From Aliidiomarina taiwanensis (GTDB taxonomy: Bacteria; Pseudomonadota; Gammaproteobacteria; Enterobacterales; Alteromonadaceae): a stretch of 64,000 nucleotides of DNA. Shown in pieces: positions 26,498 through 36,216 of this stretch. Where the stretch lies: the NCBI RefSeq assembly GCF_003987015.1, contig NZ_PIPQ01000001.1:248001-312000 (forward strand), written 5' to 3'. The notes beneath the pieces were generated by a model. It did not search any database. It saw nothing but the letters and a program-made list of their open reading frames with translations, and had not been told where the DNA came from. The translations under genes and the position numbers were made by a program. The stretch's first letter is position 1, and the number at the start of each line of letters is the position of its first letter.

Positions 26498-27637
26498 ATG
26501 GCCAAAAAAGATTACTATGAAGTTTTAGGCGTCGACAGAAACGCAAGCGAACGCGACATTAAAAAAGCGTATAGACGCTTAGCGATGAAGTATCACCCAG
26601 ACCGTACGAAAGGTGATAAAGCGCTCGAAGAAAAGTTTAAAGAAGCGAATGACGCATATGAGGTTTTGGTTGATCCGCAAAAACGTCAAGCGTACGACCA
26701 ATATGGACATGCGGCCTTCGACCAAGCGCAAGGTGGCCACGGTGGCTTCGGTGGCGGAGCGGACTTTGCAGACGTATTTGGCGACGTGTTTGGTGATATT
26801 TTTGGGGGCGGCCGCGGCCGTCAACGTAGCCAAGCTCAGCGAGGTTCAGACTTACGTTACAATTTAGAACTGTCACTTGAAGAGGCAGTGCGCGGTAAAA
26901 CAGCTGAGTTAAAGGTACCAACCTTAGTCAGTTGTGACGACTGTGGTGGTTCGGGTGCTGAAAAAGGCTCAAAAGCTGAAACCTGTGACTACTGTCATGG
27001 CCAGGGCCAAATTCAAATGCGCCAAGGGTTCTTTGCAGTACAGCAAACGTGTCCGAAGTGTAGTGGACGAGGCAAGGTGATTAAAAAGCCATGTCGTTCT
27101 TGTCACGGCGAAGGCCGCGTAGAACGCACCAAAACCTTGAGTGTGAAAATACCAGCAGGTGTGGACACAGGCGACCGTATCCGGTTGTCGGGTGAAGGGG
27201 AGGCAGGTGAGCATGGCGCACCGGCAGGCGACCTTTATGTACAAGTACATGTACGCGAGCACGCAATTTTTAAGCGCGACGGTAATAACCTTTATTGCGA
27301 TGTGCCAATCAGCTTTACTCATGCTGCTTTAGGTGGCGAGGTGGAAGTACCGACACTCGATGGCCGCGTGAAGCTTAAAATTCCAAGCGAAACGCAAACG
27401 GGACGTATGTTCCGCTTACGGGGTAAAGGCGTGAAGTCTGTTCGCAGTGGTGTCACAGGCGACCTCGTATGTAAAGTAGTGATAGAAACGCCCGTTAACT
27501 TGTCGAGCCGTCAAAAGGAATTGTTACAGGAGTTCCAAGACTCGATGGGAAAAGGTGAAGAAGCCGCTAAGTACCGCCCCAAAGAGCGAGGCTTCTTTGA
27601 TGGGGTGAAAAAGTTCTTCGATGACTTAACTAGCTAA
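26498..27637 (+). CDS. dnaJ: Chaperone protein DnaJ (Hsp40)
   Basis: Cochaperone that delivers substrates to DnaK and stimulates its ATPase. The J domain carries HPD in [10 protein letters not shown] (about residues 32-34), followed by a Gly/Phe-rich linker ([12 protein letters not shown]), four zinc repeats CxxCxGxG ([32 protein letters not shown]) and the C-terminal substrate-binding domains. Length 379 is standard. It ends in a very strong terminator. Confidence 0.98.
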   Translation: MAKKDYYEVLGVDRNASERDIKKAYRRLAMKYHPDRTKGDKALEEKFKEANDAYEVLVDPQKRQAYDQYGHAAFDQAQGGHGGFGGGADFADVFGDVFGDIFGGGRGRQRSQAQRGSDLRYNLELSLEEAVRGKTAELKVPTLVSCDDCGGSGAEKGSKAETCDYCHGQGQIQMRQGFFAVQQTCPKCSGRGKVIKKPCRSCHGEGRVERTKTLSVKIPAGVDTGDRIRLSGEGEAGEHGAPAGDLYVQVHVREHAIFKRDGNNLYCDVPISFTHAALGGEVEVPTLDGRVKLKIPSETQTGRMFRLRGKGVKSVRSGVTGDLVCKVVIETPVNLSSRQKELLQEFQDSMGKGEEAAKYRPKERGFFDGVKKFFDDLTS

Positions 27638-27647
27638 TCACGCCATA

Positions 27648-27680
27648 ATAAAGCTCTGCATTAGCAGAGCTTTATTTTTT
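27648..27680 (+). terminator. Intrinsic terminator of dnaKJ
   Basis: Twelve-bp perfect stem (AATAAAGCTCTGC with its complement, loop ATTA) and six T. The Shine-Dalgarno GGGAGGA of the next gene begins at 27681, directly after the T-run. Confidence 0.93.
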
Positions 27681-27692
27681 GGGAGGACCGAA

Positions 27693-28535
27693 ATGCAATA
27701 CTATTTGAAGCGCTTAGCCGTATTAATGACGGCTCTCGTTGTGGTTGCATGCAGTACATCACCAACGGGTCGAAATACCTTGAACTTTATGAGTGGCTCG
27801 CAGTTAAACGAGTTAGGTAAAAGCTCATTTCAACAAATGAAAGACGAGGGAACTGTTTCTACTGACCCGGAGCTCAATGCTTATGCGCAGTGCATCATGA
27901 CAGCCATCGTAGAGGTTTTGCCTCCTGCGTATAAAGAGTACGAGTGGGAAGTGGCCGTATTTGCCGAAGACACCATTAATGCCTTTGCGCTGCCTGGTGG
28001 ATACATGGGCGTGTACACGGGCATGATGAAGTTTGCCGAAAACGAGCACCAACTAGCAGCCGTGATAGGGCACGAAATAGGGCATGTTATTGCTGAGCAT
28101 GGCGGAGAACGTTTAAGCACGAACATGCTGGTGTCAGGTGCCTTGGTGACGGCGAATATCCTTCTATCAGACCGTCCACCTGCACAGCAAGGGTTGCTTA
28201 TGGCTGGCCTAGGGCTAGGTGCACAAGTGGGGGTGATGCTGCCCTTTAGCCGCAAACACGAGTCGGAAGCCGATGCGATTGGTTTAGAGTTGATGGCCAA
28301 AGCAGGTTTCAAGCCAGAGCAAGCGGTGCGCCTGTGGGAGCATATGGGAGAGAACACAGAGGGCGCTCAGTCGGAATTGCTATCGACTCACCCAGTGCCT
28401 AAAACCCGCGTGAAAGATTTAACGAGGCAAGTACCAAGTGTATTGCCGCTCTACCAAGAGCGTGTTCATCAAGGTTCTGCACCAAGCTGCCCACGCCCAA
28501 GTTTTGCGCAAAAAACAGACGACAGTAAAAGTTAA
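27693..28535 (+). CDS. M48-family metallopeptidase, lipoprotein (LoiP/YggG-like)
   Basis: Predicted periplasmic zinc protease anchored by a lipid: the signal peptide ends in lipobox VVAC with C20. HExxH is seen as GHEIGHVIAEHGGERL, and the downstream glutamate ligand in RKHESEADAIGLELM. The 280-residue size fits E. coli LoiP-like proteins that act in envelope quality control; that role is inferred. It starts 12 nt after the dnaJ terminator with GGAGG 6 nt before ATG, so it must be transcribed by read-through. Confidence 0.88.
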   Translation: MQYYLKRLAVLMTALVVVACSTSPTGRNTLNFMSGSQLNELGKSSFQQMKDEGTVSTDPELNAYAQCIMTAIVEVLPPAYKEYEWEVAVFAEDTINAFALPGGYMGVYTGMMKFAENEHQLAAVIGHEIGHVIAEHGGERLSTNMLVSGALVTANILLSDRPPAQQGLLMAGLGLGAQVGVMLPFSRKHESEADAIGLELMAKAGFKPEQAVRLWEHMGENTEGAQSELLSTHPVPKTRVKDLTRQVPSVLPLYQERVHQGSAPSCPRPSFAQKTDDSKS

Positions 28536-28564
28536 AACAAACAATAGTAGTAGGAAAAAAGTTC

Positions 28565-29824
28565 ATGTTAGCAATATGGTTTAAAATCCCTTTTTGGCAA
28601 CGCGTGCTAGGTGCCTTTGTGTTTGGCTCCGCTTTAGGCTTACTGGCACCTTCAATGGGAGTAGCAGTGCAGCCACTTGGGCAGCTTTTTATTCACTCCA
28701 TTCAAATGTTGGTTGCTCCGCTTGTTTTTATTACCATCGTGTGTGCCATGTTTAGTCTTGGGGCTGAAAAGGGCTTTGGCAAAATTGCCGGAAAAACCAT
28801 ACTGCTGTTTGTTTTTACGGCCTTTGTGGCAGGGTTAATTGGTCTTTCTGTAGCCTACTTTATTAATCTCACGCCTAGCTCTGAGCTTGTCGCTGCAGAC
28901 AACACCATTAGAACCGTGCCTCCAGTGTCGCAGGTTTTGCTGGATATCATTCCACGCAACCCATTTGCTGCGTTGGCAGAGGGCAACGTATTACAAATCA
29001 TTGTGTTTGCAGTTTTAGTGGGGCTGGCGTTAAACCACCTAGGCGAACACGTTGCGCCATTAAAGCGTGGTTTTGAAGCGGCGCGTGAAGTTATGTTTCA
29101 ATTAACGCGCTGGGTATTAGAGCTTACCCCCCTTGGCGTATTCGGCTTAATGGCATGGGTTGTGGGCAGCTTTGGGTTAGACATGCTGTTACCCTTAGGT
29201 AAGTTCATTATTGCTATTTATATTGCCTGCTTGTTGCAGATGGCGCTGACCTATGGTGGCTTAATGCACTTCTTTGGCGGCATGAAAGTGAGCCGCTTTT
29301 TCAGAACCGTTTTCCCCACGCAGCTCATTGCCTTCACTACATCAAGTAGTTACGGAACCTTACCGTCTACATTAAAAACAACGACCGAGGGGTTAAAAGT
29401 TTCGTCTCGCTATGCCAGCTTTGTAGCGCCCTTGGGGGCAACGATTAATATGGACGGCTGTGGTGGGATTTATCCTGCAATTGCTGCTGTGTTTATTGCT
29501 CAACTTTATGGTATTCCACTTGGCATGGAACAGTACCTACTGATTATGTTTACTGCGACACTGGCTTCTCTTGGTACCGCGGGTATTCCAGGCTCAGCAG
29601 TTATCATGTTAACAGTAACGCTCTCGGTGGTGGGTCTGCCACTTGAAGGCATTGCCTTTATAGCGGCCATCGACCGTATTATTGATATGATCAGAACCAC
29701 CACCAATATAACAGGCGACATGGTGGTCGCTCGGGTTGTCGCTTACCAAGAAGGCTTGATCGAAGAAGCGCCGGACACGGAAAACGCTTACGAGCTGGAA
29801 AAGCCCTGTGTACAAAACTGCTAA
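28565..29824 (+). CDS. Dicarboxylate/amino acid:cation symporter (DAACS, SLC1-type)
   Basis: Inner-membrane secondary transporter of 419 residues with about eight hydrophobic helices and two re-entrant hairpins. Family signatures are SSSYGTLPSTLKT (HP1 serine-rich motif), GATINMDGCGGIYPAIAAVF (helix 7) and GTAGIPGSAVIMLTVTLS (HP2). These predict Na+- or H+-coupled uptake of an acidic or neutral amino acid or C4-dicarboxylate; the substrate cannot be told here. It follows the M48 gene by 29 bp and precedes dapB. Confidence 0.9.
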   Translation: MLAIWFKIPFWQRVLGAFVFGSALGLLAPSMGVAVQPLGQLFIHSIQMLVAPLVFITIVCAMFSLGAEKGFGKIAGKTILLFVFTAFVAGLIGLSVAYFINLTPSSELVAADNTIRTVPPVSQVLLDIIPRNPFAALAEGNVLQIIVFAVLVGLALNHLGEHVAPLKRGFEAAREVMFQLTRWVLELTPLGVFGLMAWVVGSFGLDMLLPLGKFIIAIYIACLLQMALTYGGLMHFFGGMKVSRFFRTVFPTQLIAFTTSSSYGTLPSTLKTTTEGLKVSSRYASFVAPLGATINMDGCGGIYPAIAAVFIAQLYGIPLGMEQYLLIMFTATLASLGTAGIPGSAVIMLTVTLSVVGLPLEGIAFIAAIDRIIDMIRTTTNITGDMVVARVVAYQEGLIEEAPDTENAYELEKPCVQNC

Positions 29825-29914
29825 ATAGCGAACGCCTTTTGAGATATCGCTACATTGCTTGGTAGGGTGGATACATAATATGGAGCGAGCAGTGAGAAAA
29901 GGAAAGAGTGACCA

Positions 29915-30745
29915 ATGACAACGCACAAAACAAAAATCGCGGTAGTGGGCGCTTCGGGGCGAATGGGACAAGAAGTCGTTCGCTCGGTATTGCACGCTGA
30001 TAACGTGGAGCTTGTAGCCGCTTTAACCCATGAGCAGTCGACCAGTTTAGGACTGGATGTGGGCATGCTTGCAAACGAAGGCCCATGCCATGTTTTGCTG
30101 GCATGCGATTATGCCAGCTTACAAGAAGCCGACGTGGTAATAGACTTTGCCACCCCTGCTGGATGTGCAGAGCGCTTGTCATACTACCTTGAGTACCAGG
30201 TGCCGGTTGTACTTTGTACCACGGGCCTTAGCCAAGCTGATATGCAGGCCTGCGCAAAAGCGAGTGTCACATTGCCACTGTTATATGCTGAAAACACCAG
30301 CTTAGGAGCGAATGCGCTGCGCATTTTGGTTCAGCAAGCAAGCGCCATGTTAGGGGAAGAAGCAGATATTGAAATTTTAGAAGCGCACCATACGGGCAAA
30401 CAAGACGCGCCATCGGGTACTGCTTTAGCTCTAGGGAAGGCCGCTGCTGAAGGGCGTGGGCAAGAATTTGAACAGGTTGCTGAGTTGCACCGAAATGCAG
30501 CAGAAACCGCCTATAAAAAAGGGTCTATTGGTTTCGCCACACTTAGGGCTGGCGACATCATAGGCGAGCATACTGTGTATATGGTGACTAAGAATGAGCG
30601 TCTAGAGTTTACCCATCGGGTGAGCGCACGGTCGACCTTTGCCGAAGGAGCTATTTTCGCGGCACGCTGGCTTACAAGAAAAAATGCAGGGTTTTATCGT
30701 ATGAATGACGTTCTGAGGGTGGACGCTTGCACAAGAATTCCGTAA
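29915..30745 (+). CDS. dapB: 4-hydroxy-tetrahydrodipicolinate reductase DapB
   Basis: Reduces hydroxy-tetrahydrodipicolinate with NAD(P)H in lysine/diaminopimelate synthesis. The N-terminal Rossmann fold has VVGASGRMGQEV; the catalytic and substrate loop is EAHHTGKQDAPSGTA. The dimer-domain motif GFATLRAGDIIGEHTVYM and a C-terminal GFYRMNDVL match the family. At 276 residues it is near E. coli DapB (273). AGGAAAG precedes the ATG. It lies before carAB as in E. coli. Confidence 0.95.
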   Translation: MTTHKTKIAVVGASGRMGQEVVRSVLHADNVELVAALTHEQSTSLGLDVGMLANEGPCHVLLACDYASLQEADVVIDFATPAGCAERLSYYLEYQVPVVLCTTGLSQADMQACAKASVTLPLLYAENTSLGANALRILVQQASAMLGEEADIEILEAHHTGKQDAPSGTALALGKAAAEGRGQEFEQVAELHRNAAETAYKKGSIGFATLRAGDIIGEHTVYMVTKNERLEFTHRVSARSTFAEGAIFAARWLTRKNAGFYRMNDVLRVDACTRIP

Positions 30746-30790
30746 AATAATCTAAATTTGTCGAACGCCGGCAAGCTCAGTGTGCTACCT

Positions 30791-30818
30791 TATACATTCG
30801 TGTGTAAAGTAGTATAAG
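30791..30818 (+). promoter_or_regulatory. Candidate promoter of carAB
   Basis: TATACA (30791-30796), 16-nt spacer and TATAAG (30813-30818). The predicted start near 30825 would place the following terminator hairpin at the very 5' end of the transcript. Weak -35; tentative. Confidence 0.4.
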
Positions 30819-30826
30819 ATACGGTG

Positions 30827-30862
30827 AAAACGGGGGAGTAGATGTCACTTGCCCGTTTTTTT
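30827..30862 (+). terminator. Terminator/attenuator in the carA leader
   Basis: Eight-bp stem AAAACGGG/CCCGTTTT with a 17-nt loop and a run of seven T ending at 30862. The carA Shine-Dalgarno GGAGG starts at 30869, so no promoter fits between; carAB transcription must pass this terminator. This suggests pyrimidine- or arginine-linked attenuation, or it simply ends dapB with read-through. Confidence 0.7.
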
Positions 30863-30878
30863 ATGTTCGGAGGTTAAC

Positions 30879-32054
30879 TTGAGCATCAAAAAGAGCAAGA
30901 CCGCACGCAAAGCAATTCTCGTTCTTGCTGACGGTACTGTTTTCTACGGAAGCGCCCTTGGCGCAGACGGACAGGCCGTTGGTGAAGTCGTTTTCAATAC
31001 AGCCATGACAGGCTACCAAGAAATTCTTACAGACCCTTCCTACGCAGAACAAATCATTACCTTCACTTATCCCCATATTGGCAATTACGGCACAAACAAT
31101 GAAGACGTTGAGTCGAACCAAGTGTGGGCGAAAGCTATGGTTATTCGTGACCGCTCTATGGTAGCGAGTAACTTCCGGAGCAACTTAAGCTTACCTGATT
31201 ATTTATTGAAACATGGTGTGGTAGGTATTGCAGACGTAGATACGCGGCGACTTACCCACCACATTCGTGAGCATGGCTCCCAGAATGGCTGTGTCATGAC
31301 CTATGCTGCGGATGCAGAAGCCCCGATAGCTGAAGCACAAGCAGCGGCACAAGGTTTTGGTGGTTTGGCGGGACTTGACTTAGCGAAGGTCACAAGCTGC
31401 ACAGAAGCTTACCAGTGGGACCAGGGAAGCTGGTTGCTTGAAGAAGGCTTTACAAAGCCTTCTTCAACAGACTTTCATGTGGTTGCCTACGACTTTGGTG
31501 CCAAAATGAATATTCTTCGCATGCTCGTGGACCGTGGTTGTAAAGTCACCGTGGTGCCGGCGCAAACACCCGCTGCTGATGTATTATCCATGAACCCAGA
31601 CGGTATTTTTCTTTCCAATGGACCGGGTGACCCGGGTGCATGCGACTACGCTATTCATGCTATTCAAGAGTTTTTAAAGCAGGGTGTTCCTTTGTTTGGT
31701 ATCTGCTTAGGGCATCAACTACTGGCGTTGGCCAGCGGTGCAAAAACGATGAAAATGAAGATTGGCCATCATGGTGCAAACCATCCGGTATTAGATATTG
31801 CCCATGGGACTGTCATGATTACCAGCCAAAACCATGGCTTCGCGGTTGATGCAGACAGCCTACCAAGTACATTAACAGCGACCCATAAGTCGCTTTTTGA
31901 TGGTACCTTGCAAGGTATTCGCCACAACGAAAAGCCAGCCTTTGGGTTCCAGGGGCACCCAGAAGCAAGCCCAGGCTCTCGAGATGCTATGCCATTGTTC
32001 GATCAGTTTATTGATCTTATGAAACAGCATGCAACAACACACGCACAATCTTAA
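30879..32054 (+). CDS. carA: Carbamoyl-phosphate synthase small subunit CarA
   Basis: Glutamine amidotransferase subunit supplying ammonia to CarB for carbamoyl phosphate, precursor of arginine and pyrimidines. It has the CarA N domain ([21 protein letters not shown]) and class I amidotransferase with nucleophile in LFGICLGHQ and His/Glu in [12 protein letters not shown] place the start at TTG 30879, 5 nt after GGAGG, giving 391 residues; a TTG ten codons upstream lacks a Shine-Dalgarno and overlaps the attenuator. Confidence 0.94.
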   Translation: MSIKKSKTARKAILVLADGTVFYGSALGADGQAVGEVVFNTAMTGYQEILTDPSYAEQIITFTYPHIGNYGTNNEDVESNQVWAKAMVIRDRSMVASNFRSNLSLPDYLLKHGVVGIADVDTRRLTHHIREHGSQNGCVMTYAADAEAPIAEAQAAAQGFGGLAGLDLAKVTSCTEAYQWDQGSWLLEEGFTKPSSTDFHVVAYDFGAKMNILRMLVDRGCKVTVVPAQTPAADVLSMNPDGIFLSNGPGDPGACDYAIHAIQEFLKQGVPLFGICLGHQLLALASGAKTMKMKIGHHGANHPVLDIAHGTVMITSQNHGFAVDADSLPSTLTATHKSLFDGTLQGIRHNEKPAFGFQGHPEASPGSRDAMPLFDQFIDLMKQHATTHAQS

Positions 32055-32069
32055 GGACCTGCTCACACT

Positions 32070-35000
32070 ATGCCAAAACGTACAGATATAAAAAGCATTT
32101 TGATTATCGGCGCAGGGCCAATTGTTATTGGCCAAGCTTGTGAGTTCGACTACTCAGGTGCGCAAGCCTGTAAAGCACTCCGAGAGGAAGGCTACCGAGT
32201 TATCTTAGTTAACTCGAACCCAGCAACCATAATGACCGATCCTGAAATGGCGGATGCAACCTATATTGAGCCAATTCATTGGGAAGTGGTTGAGAAAATT
32301 ATTTCAATTGAACGCCCCGACGCTATTTTACCGACAATGGGCGGGCAAACGGCGTTGAACTGTGCGCTCGAGCTTGAACAGTACGGTGTATTAGAAAAGT
32401 ACAATGTAGAAATGATTGGCGCCACCGCTGACGCGATTGATAAAGCTGAAAACCGTGAACGCTTCGACAAAGCCATGAAGTCGATTGGTTTAGAAACTCC
32501 GCAAGCGGAAATTGCGCAAAGCATGGAAGAAGCCTTTGACGTACTCGAGCGTGTAGGTTTCCCCTGTATCATCCGGCCCTCCTTTACCATGGGCGGGAGC
32601 GGGGGTGGAATTGCCTACAACCGTGAAGAATTTGAAGAGATTTGTGGTCGAGGCTTAGCCCTTTCCCGCACCAACGAACTGCTTATAGATAAGTCGCTCA
32701 TTGGCTGGAAAGAATACGAAATGGAAGTGGTGCGCGACAAAAATGACAACTGCATTATTGTTTGCTCCATTGAAAACTTTGACGCCATGGGTATTCACAC
32801 GGGTGACTCGATTACCGTTGCCCCGGCGCAAACCTTAACCGACCGTGAATACCAAATTATGCGCGATGCCTCACTGGCAGTGTTACGCGAAATAGGTGTT
32901 GAAACCGGAGGGGCGAACGTACAGTTTGGTGTGTGCCCGAACACGGGCCGCATGGTGATTATCGAAATGAACCCGCGGGTAAGCCGTTCGTCTGCTTTAG
33001 CGTCGAAAGCAACAGGCTTCCCAATTGCTAAAATTGCAGCCAAGCTGGCTGTGGGTTACACCTTAGATGAGCTAGCTAATGACATTACGGGTGGCATTAC
33101 GCCTGCTTCTTTCGAGCCGACTATTGACTATGTGGTTACCAAAATTCCACGCTTTAACTTCGAAAAGTTTGCTGGCGCGAACGACCGCCTAACCACGCAA
33201 ATGAAGTCGGTGGGTGAGGTTATGTCGATTGGCCGTAACTTCCAAGAGTCACTGCAAAAAGCACTACGAGGCCTAGAGCTTGGTGCGACCGGTTTAAACC
33301 CCATGCTTGACGTGGCTAAGGATGAAAACGCACAGGCTAAAATAGTCCGAGAGCTAACGGAAGCGGGTGCAGAGCGTATTTGGTATATTGGCGACGCATT
33401 CCGTGCGGGCATGAGTGTCGAGGAAGTGTATAAACTGACGCACATTGACCCTTGGTACCTTGTGCAAGTTGAAGAACTGATTGCACTTGAAAAGGAAGTT
33501 TCAGAGCTAGGCTTGGCAGGCCTTGATGCTGACGCACTGCGCTACTTGAAGCGCAAAGGCTTCGCAGATGCTCGCATTGCTGAAATTCTACACGTAGGTG
33601 AACAAGAAATTCGCAAACTACGTGAACAGTTTTCTATTTTCCCTGTGTACAAGCGGGTTGACACCTGTGCAGCTGAGTTCCCTTCGGAAACGGCGTATAT
33701 GTACTCTACCTATGATGAAGAGTGCGAAGCGCGCCCTTCAGACCGTGAGAAGATTATGGTGATAGGTGGTGGCCCGAACCGAATTGGACAAGGGATTGAG
33801 TTCGACTACTGCTGTGTGCACGCGGTTTTAGCTATGCGTGAAGACGGTTACGAAACCATTATGGTGAACTGTAACCCAGAAACCGTTTCCACAGACTATG
33901 ACACCTCTGATCGCTTATATTTTGAGTCCATTACCTTAGAGGATGTGCTTGAAATAGTGCGTGTTGAACAGCCAAAAGGCGTGATTGTTCAATACGGTGG
34001 GCAAACCCCGCTAAAACTAGCCCGTGAGCTTGAAGCCAACGGTGTGCCTATTATTGGTACCTCGCCTGACGCAATTGATCGTTCAGAGGACAGAGAGCGC
34101 TTCCAAAGTGCAGTGAACCGTCTGGGTTTATTACAGCCGGAAAACGCCACAGTAACCAACTTTGAAGATGCCATTATCCAGTCACGTCATATTGGCTACC
34201 CACTTGTTGTGCGCCCATCCTACGTACTTGGTGGACGCGCCATGGAAATTGTCTATGACGAAGCGGATTTACGCCGTTATATGACAGAGGCTGTGAAGGT
34301 GTCGAATGACTCACCTGTACTCCTTGACCGGTTCTTAGATAACGCCATTGAAGTGGACATTGATGCGGTTTGTGACGGTACGGACGTACTCATTGGCGGC
34401 ATTATGCAGCATATTGAGCAAGCGGGTGTCCACTCGGGTGACTCTGCCTGCTCACTACCGCCTTACTCGCTGAGTGAAGTGATACAAGACGAACTTCGTG
34501 AGCAAGTACGTAAGCTTGCCTTTGAGCTCAACGTACGTGGCTTAATGAATACGCAGTTTGCTGTCCAAAACAACAATATTTATTTAATTGAAGTGAATCC
34601 GCGAGCAGCACGAACCGTACCGTTTGTGTCAAAAGCCACCGGCATTCCACTTGCGAAAGTAGCAGCGCGTGTTATGGCGGGGCAGTCATTACGTGAACAG
34701 GGCTATACCAAGGAAATCATTCCACCGTATTACTCGGTGAAAGAAGTGGTGGTGCCTTTTGCTAAGTTCCAAGGTGTTGACCCAATCCGTGGGCCAGAAA
34801 TGCGCTCAACGGGCGAAGTGATGGGAGTGGGCGAAAGCTTTGAAGAGGCCTATGCCAAAGCAAACTTAGGGTGTGGCCAAGCGTTACCAGAAAAAGGAAA
34901 AGCGCTTCTTTCCGTACGCCCAAGCGATAAACAGCGCGTGGTGGACCTTGCCCGCGGCTTAATTTCCTTAGGCTTTACAGTAGAAGCTACGCGCGGTACA

Positions 35001-35297
35001 GCCAGCGCCTTAAAAGAAGCAGGCATTCAGTGTACTATAGTGAATAAGCTGCAAGAAGGTCGTCCGAATATTGTTGATGCCATTAAAAATGGTGAATACA
35101 GCTATATTGTGAATACAGTAGAAGGGCGCCAGTCGATAACAGACTCTGTGTATTTACGTCGTGAAGCCCTGCTGAGTGGGGTGGTGTATACCATTACGTT
35201 GAATGCTGGTTTTGCGACCGTAAAAGCACACACAGTAGATGACAAAGCAAGAGTGTCTTCTTTGCAAGATTTACATGAACGAGTAAAGGATATATGA
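32070..35297 (+). CDS. carB: Carbamoyl-phosphate synthase large subunit CarB
   Basis: ATP-dependent synthetase of 1,075 residues (E. coli 1,073). Two homologous ATP-grasp halves are visible: the first from [20 protein letters not shown], the second from [19 protein letters not shown]. Both have TMGGQTALN or QYGGQTPLK carboxyphosphate motifs. The C-terminal MGS-like domain (about 930-1070) binds the allosteric effectors UMP, IMP and ornithine in relatives. It starts 15 nt after carA and its stop overlaps the greA start (ATGA). Confidence 0.98.
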   Translation: MPKRTDIKSILIIGAGPIVIGQACEFDYSGAQACKALREEGYRVILVNSNPATIMTDPEMADATYIEPIHWEVVEKIISIERPDAILPTMGGQTALNCALELEQYGVLEKYNVEMIGATADAIDKAENRERFDKAMKSIGLETPQAEIAQSMEEAFDVLERVGFPCIIRPSFTMGGSGGGIAYNREEFEEICGRGLALSRTNELLIDKSLIGWKEYEMEVVRDKNDNCIIVCSIENFDAMGIHTGDSITVAPAQTLTDREYQIMRDASLAVLREIGVETGGANVQFGVCPNTGRMVIIEMNPRVSRSSALASKATGFPIAKIAAKLAVGYTLDELANDITGGITPASFEPTIDYVVTKIPRFNFEKFAGANDRLTTQMKSVGEVMSIGRNFQESLQKALRGLELGATGLNPMLDVAKDENAQAKIVRELTEAGAERIWYIGDAFRAGMSVEEVYKLTHIDPWYLVQVEELIALEKEVSELGLAGLDADALRYLKRKGFADARIAEILHVGEQEIRKLREQFSIFPVYKRVDTCAAEFPSETAYMYSTYDEECEARPSDREKIMVIGGGPNRIGQGIEFDYCCVHAVLAMREDGYETIMVNCNPETVSTDYDTSDRLYFESITLEDVLEIVRVEQPKGVIVQYGGQTPLKLARELEANGVPIIGTSPDAIDRSEDRERFQSAVNRLGLLQPENATVTNFEDAIIQSRHIGYPLVVRPSYVLGGRAMEIVYDEADLRRYMTEAVKVSNDSPVLLDRFLDNAIEVDIDAVCDGTDVLIGGIMQHIEQAGVHSGDSACSLPPYSLSEVIQDELREQVRKLAFELNVRGLMNTQFAVQNNNIYLIEVNPRAARTVPFVSKATGIPLAKVAARVMAGQSLREQGYTKEIIPPYYSVKEVVVPFAKFQGVDPIRGPEMRSTGEVMGVGESFEEAYAKANLGCGQALPEKGKALLSVRPSDKQRVVDLARGLISLGFTVEATRGTASALKEAGIQCTIVNKLQEGRPNIVDAIKNGEYSYIVNTVEGRQSITDSVYLRREALLSGVVYTITLNAGFATVKAHTVDDKARVSSLQDLHERVKDI

Positions 35298-35770
35298 GGC
35301 AAATACCGATGACAGTCGCGGGCGCAGAAGCGCTCCGCGAAGAGTTAGCACGTTTAAAAAGCGAAGACAGGCCGCGCATTATTAATGCGATAGCCGAAGC
35401 GCGGGAGCATGGTGACTTAAAAGAAAACGCTGAGTACCATGCAGCGCGTGAACAACAAAGCTTTTGTGAAGGCCGTATTCAAGAAATTGAAGCTAAGCTT
35501 TCAAATGCGCAAATTATTGATGTAACGAAACTTCCAGAAACTGGACGGGTGATATTTGGTACTACAGTGACCATCTACAACACCAACACAGATGAAGAAG
35601 TAACCTATAAAATAGTGGGCGACGACGAAGCAGATATTAAAAAGAACTTATTGTCTGTGAATTCGCCCATTGCCCGTGCACTTATTGGAAAAAGCGTGGA
35701 CGATGTCACCATTGTTGGCACACCAAGTGGCGACATTGAGTACGAAATAGTGAGAGTCGAACACATTTAG
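35294..35770 (+). CDS. greA: Transcription elongation factor GreA
   Basis: Binds the RNA polymerase secondary channel and stimulates cleavage of backtracked RNA. The 158 residues equal E. coli GreA: N-terminal coiled coil with the tip acids in [21 protein letters not shown] and a C-terminal FKBP-like domain ([24 protein letters not shown]). It is coupled to carB by a 4-nt overlap, as in other gammaproteobacteria, and is followed by an intrinsic terminator. Confidence 0.98.
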   Translation: MRQIPMTVAGAEALREELARLKSEDRPRIINAIAEAREHGDLKENAEYHAAREQQSFCEGRIQEIEAKLSNAQIIDVTKLPETGRVIFGTTVTIYNTNTDEEVTYKIVGDDEADIKKNLLSVNSPIARALIGKSVDDVTIVGTPSGDIEYEIVRVEHI

Positions 35771-35794
35771 TGCGAGACTTCACAGAAAACTGAT

Positions 35795-35826
35795 AAAAGC
35801 GATGCTGATATAGCGTCGCTTTTTTT
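35795..35826 (+). terminator. Intrinsic terminator of carAB-greA
   Basis: Ten-bp stem AAAGCGATGC/GCGTCGCTTT (one G-T pair) with loop TGATATA and a run of seven T. Confidence 0.88.
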
Positions 35827-35859
35827 GTGGGTTCAGTTTAAGTGCAAGCGCAATGCAAT

Positions 35860-36150
35860 TTATTTCTTTTCTCTGGGCTCAGAGCCTAGGATGCTACGCA
35901 GCTCGTTAACGCGGGTGGTGCGCTCTTGTTGACTGGTGGGTTTAGCAAGCTGGTATTCGGGTACGTCTGGAAATACTTTTGCTACCGACATACCTAGTAC
36001 TTTGGCAATAGATTCAGCCACAAAGCGCGATTTAGCTTGGCGTGACGCCACTTTTGAAATAAGCGAAGGGCTCTTGTCTATTGCTTCCGCTAGCATACTA
36101 AAGTCGTAGCCAAGCTTGCCTAGTGCCATTCTTATTTGATCTCTATCCAT
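35860..36150 (-). CDS. Small HTH regulator, Ner/Nlp-like
   Basis: A 96-residue protein whose first 65 residues look like the Ner/Nlp DNA-binding family: DRDQIRMALGKLGYDFSML, helix-turn-helix around EAIDKSPSLISKVASRQ, then ESIAKVLGMSVAKVFPD. Phage Mu Ner and E. coli SfsB share this layout. The C-terminal 30 residues are polar and probably unstructured. It diverges from the CI-like gene across 66 bp. The target is unknown; autoregulation or cross-regulation with its neighbour is an inference. It breaks the usual greA-yhbY adjacency. Confidence 0.75.
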   Translation of the reverse strand: MDRDQIRMALGKLGYDFSMLAEAIDKSPSLISKVASRQAKSRFVAESIAKVLGMSVAKVFPDVPEYQLAKPTSQQERTTRVNELRSILGSEPREKK

Positions 36151-36166
36151 TGTTTCTCTTATGATG

Positions 36167-36185
36167 AGTTCAATCGTAGTTCAAT
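36167..36185. promoter_or_regulatory. Direct-repeat operator candidate between the divergent HTH genes
   Basis: AGTTCAAT occurs at 36167-36174 and 36178-36185, 11 bp apart (one helical turn), and ATTTGAA lies inverted to it about 10 bp downstream. The 66-bp gap must hold both promoters, so these repeats are likely operator sites. Confidence 0.55.
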
Positions 36186-36216
36186 AACAGCTCATTTGAA
36201 GAGGAAAAGTATTCAA

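Noticed and set aside
30780-30812. Ten-codon reading frame (MCYLIHSCVK) upstream of carA as a leader peptide
   Set aside because: It begins with GTG without a Shine-Dalgarno and is not enriched in an informative codon, so I do not call it a leader peptide.
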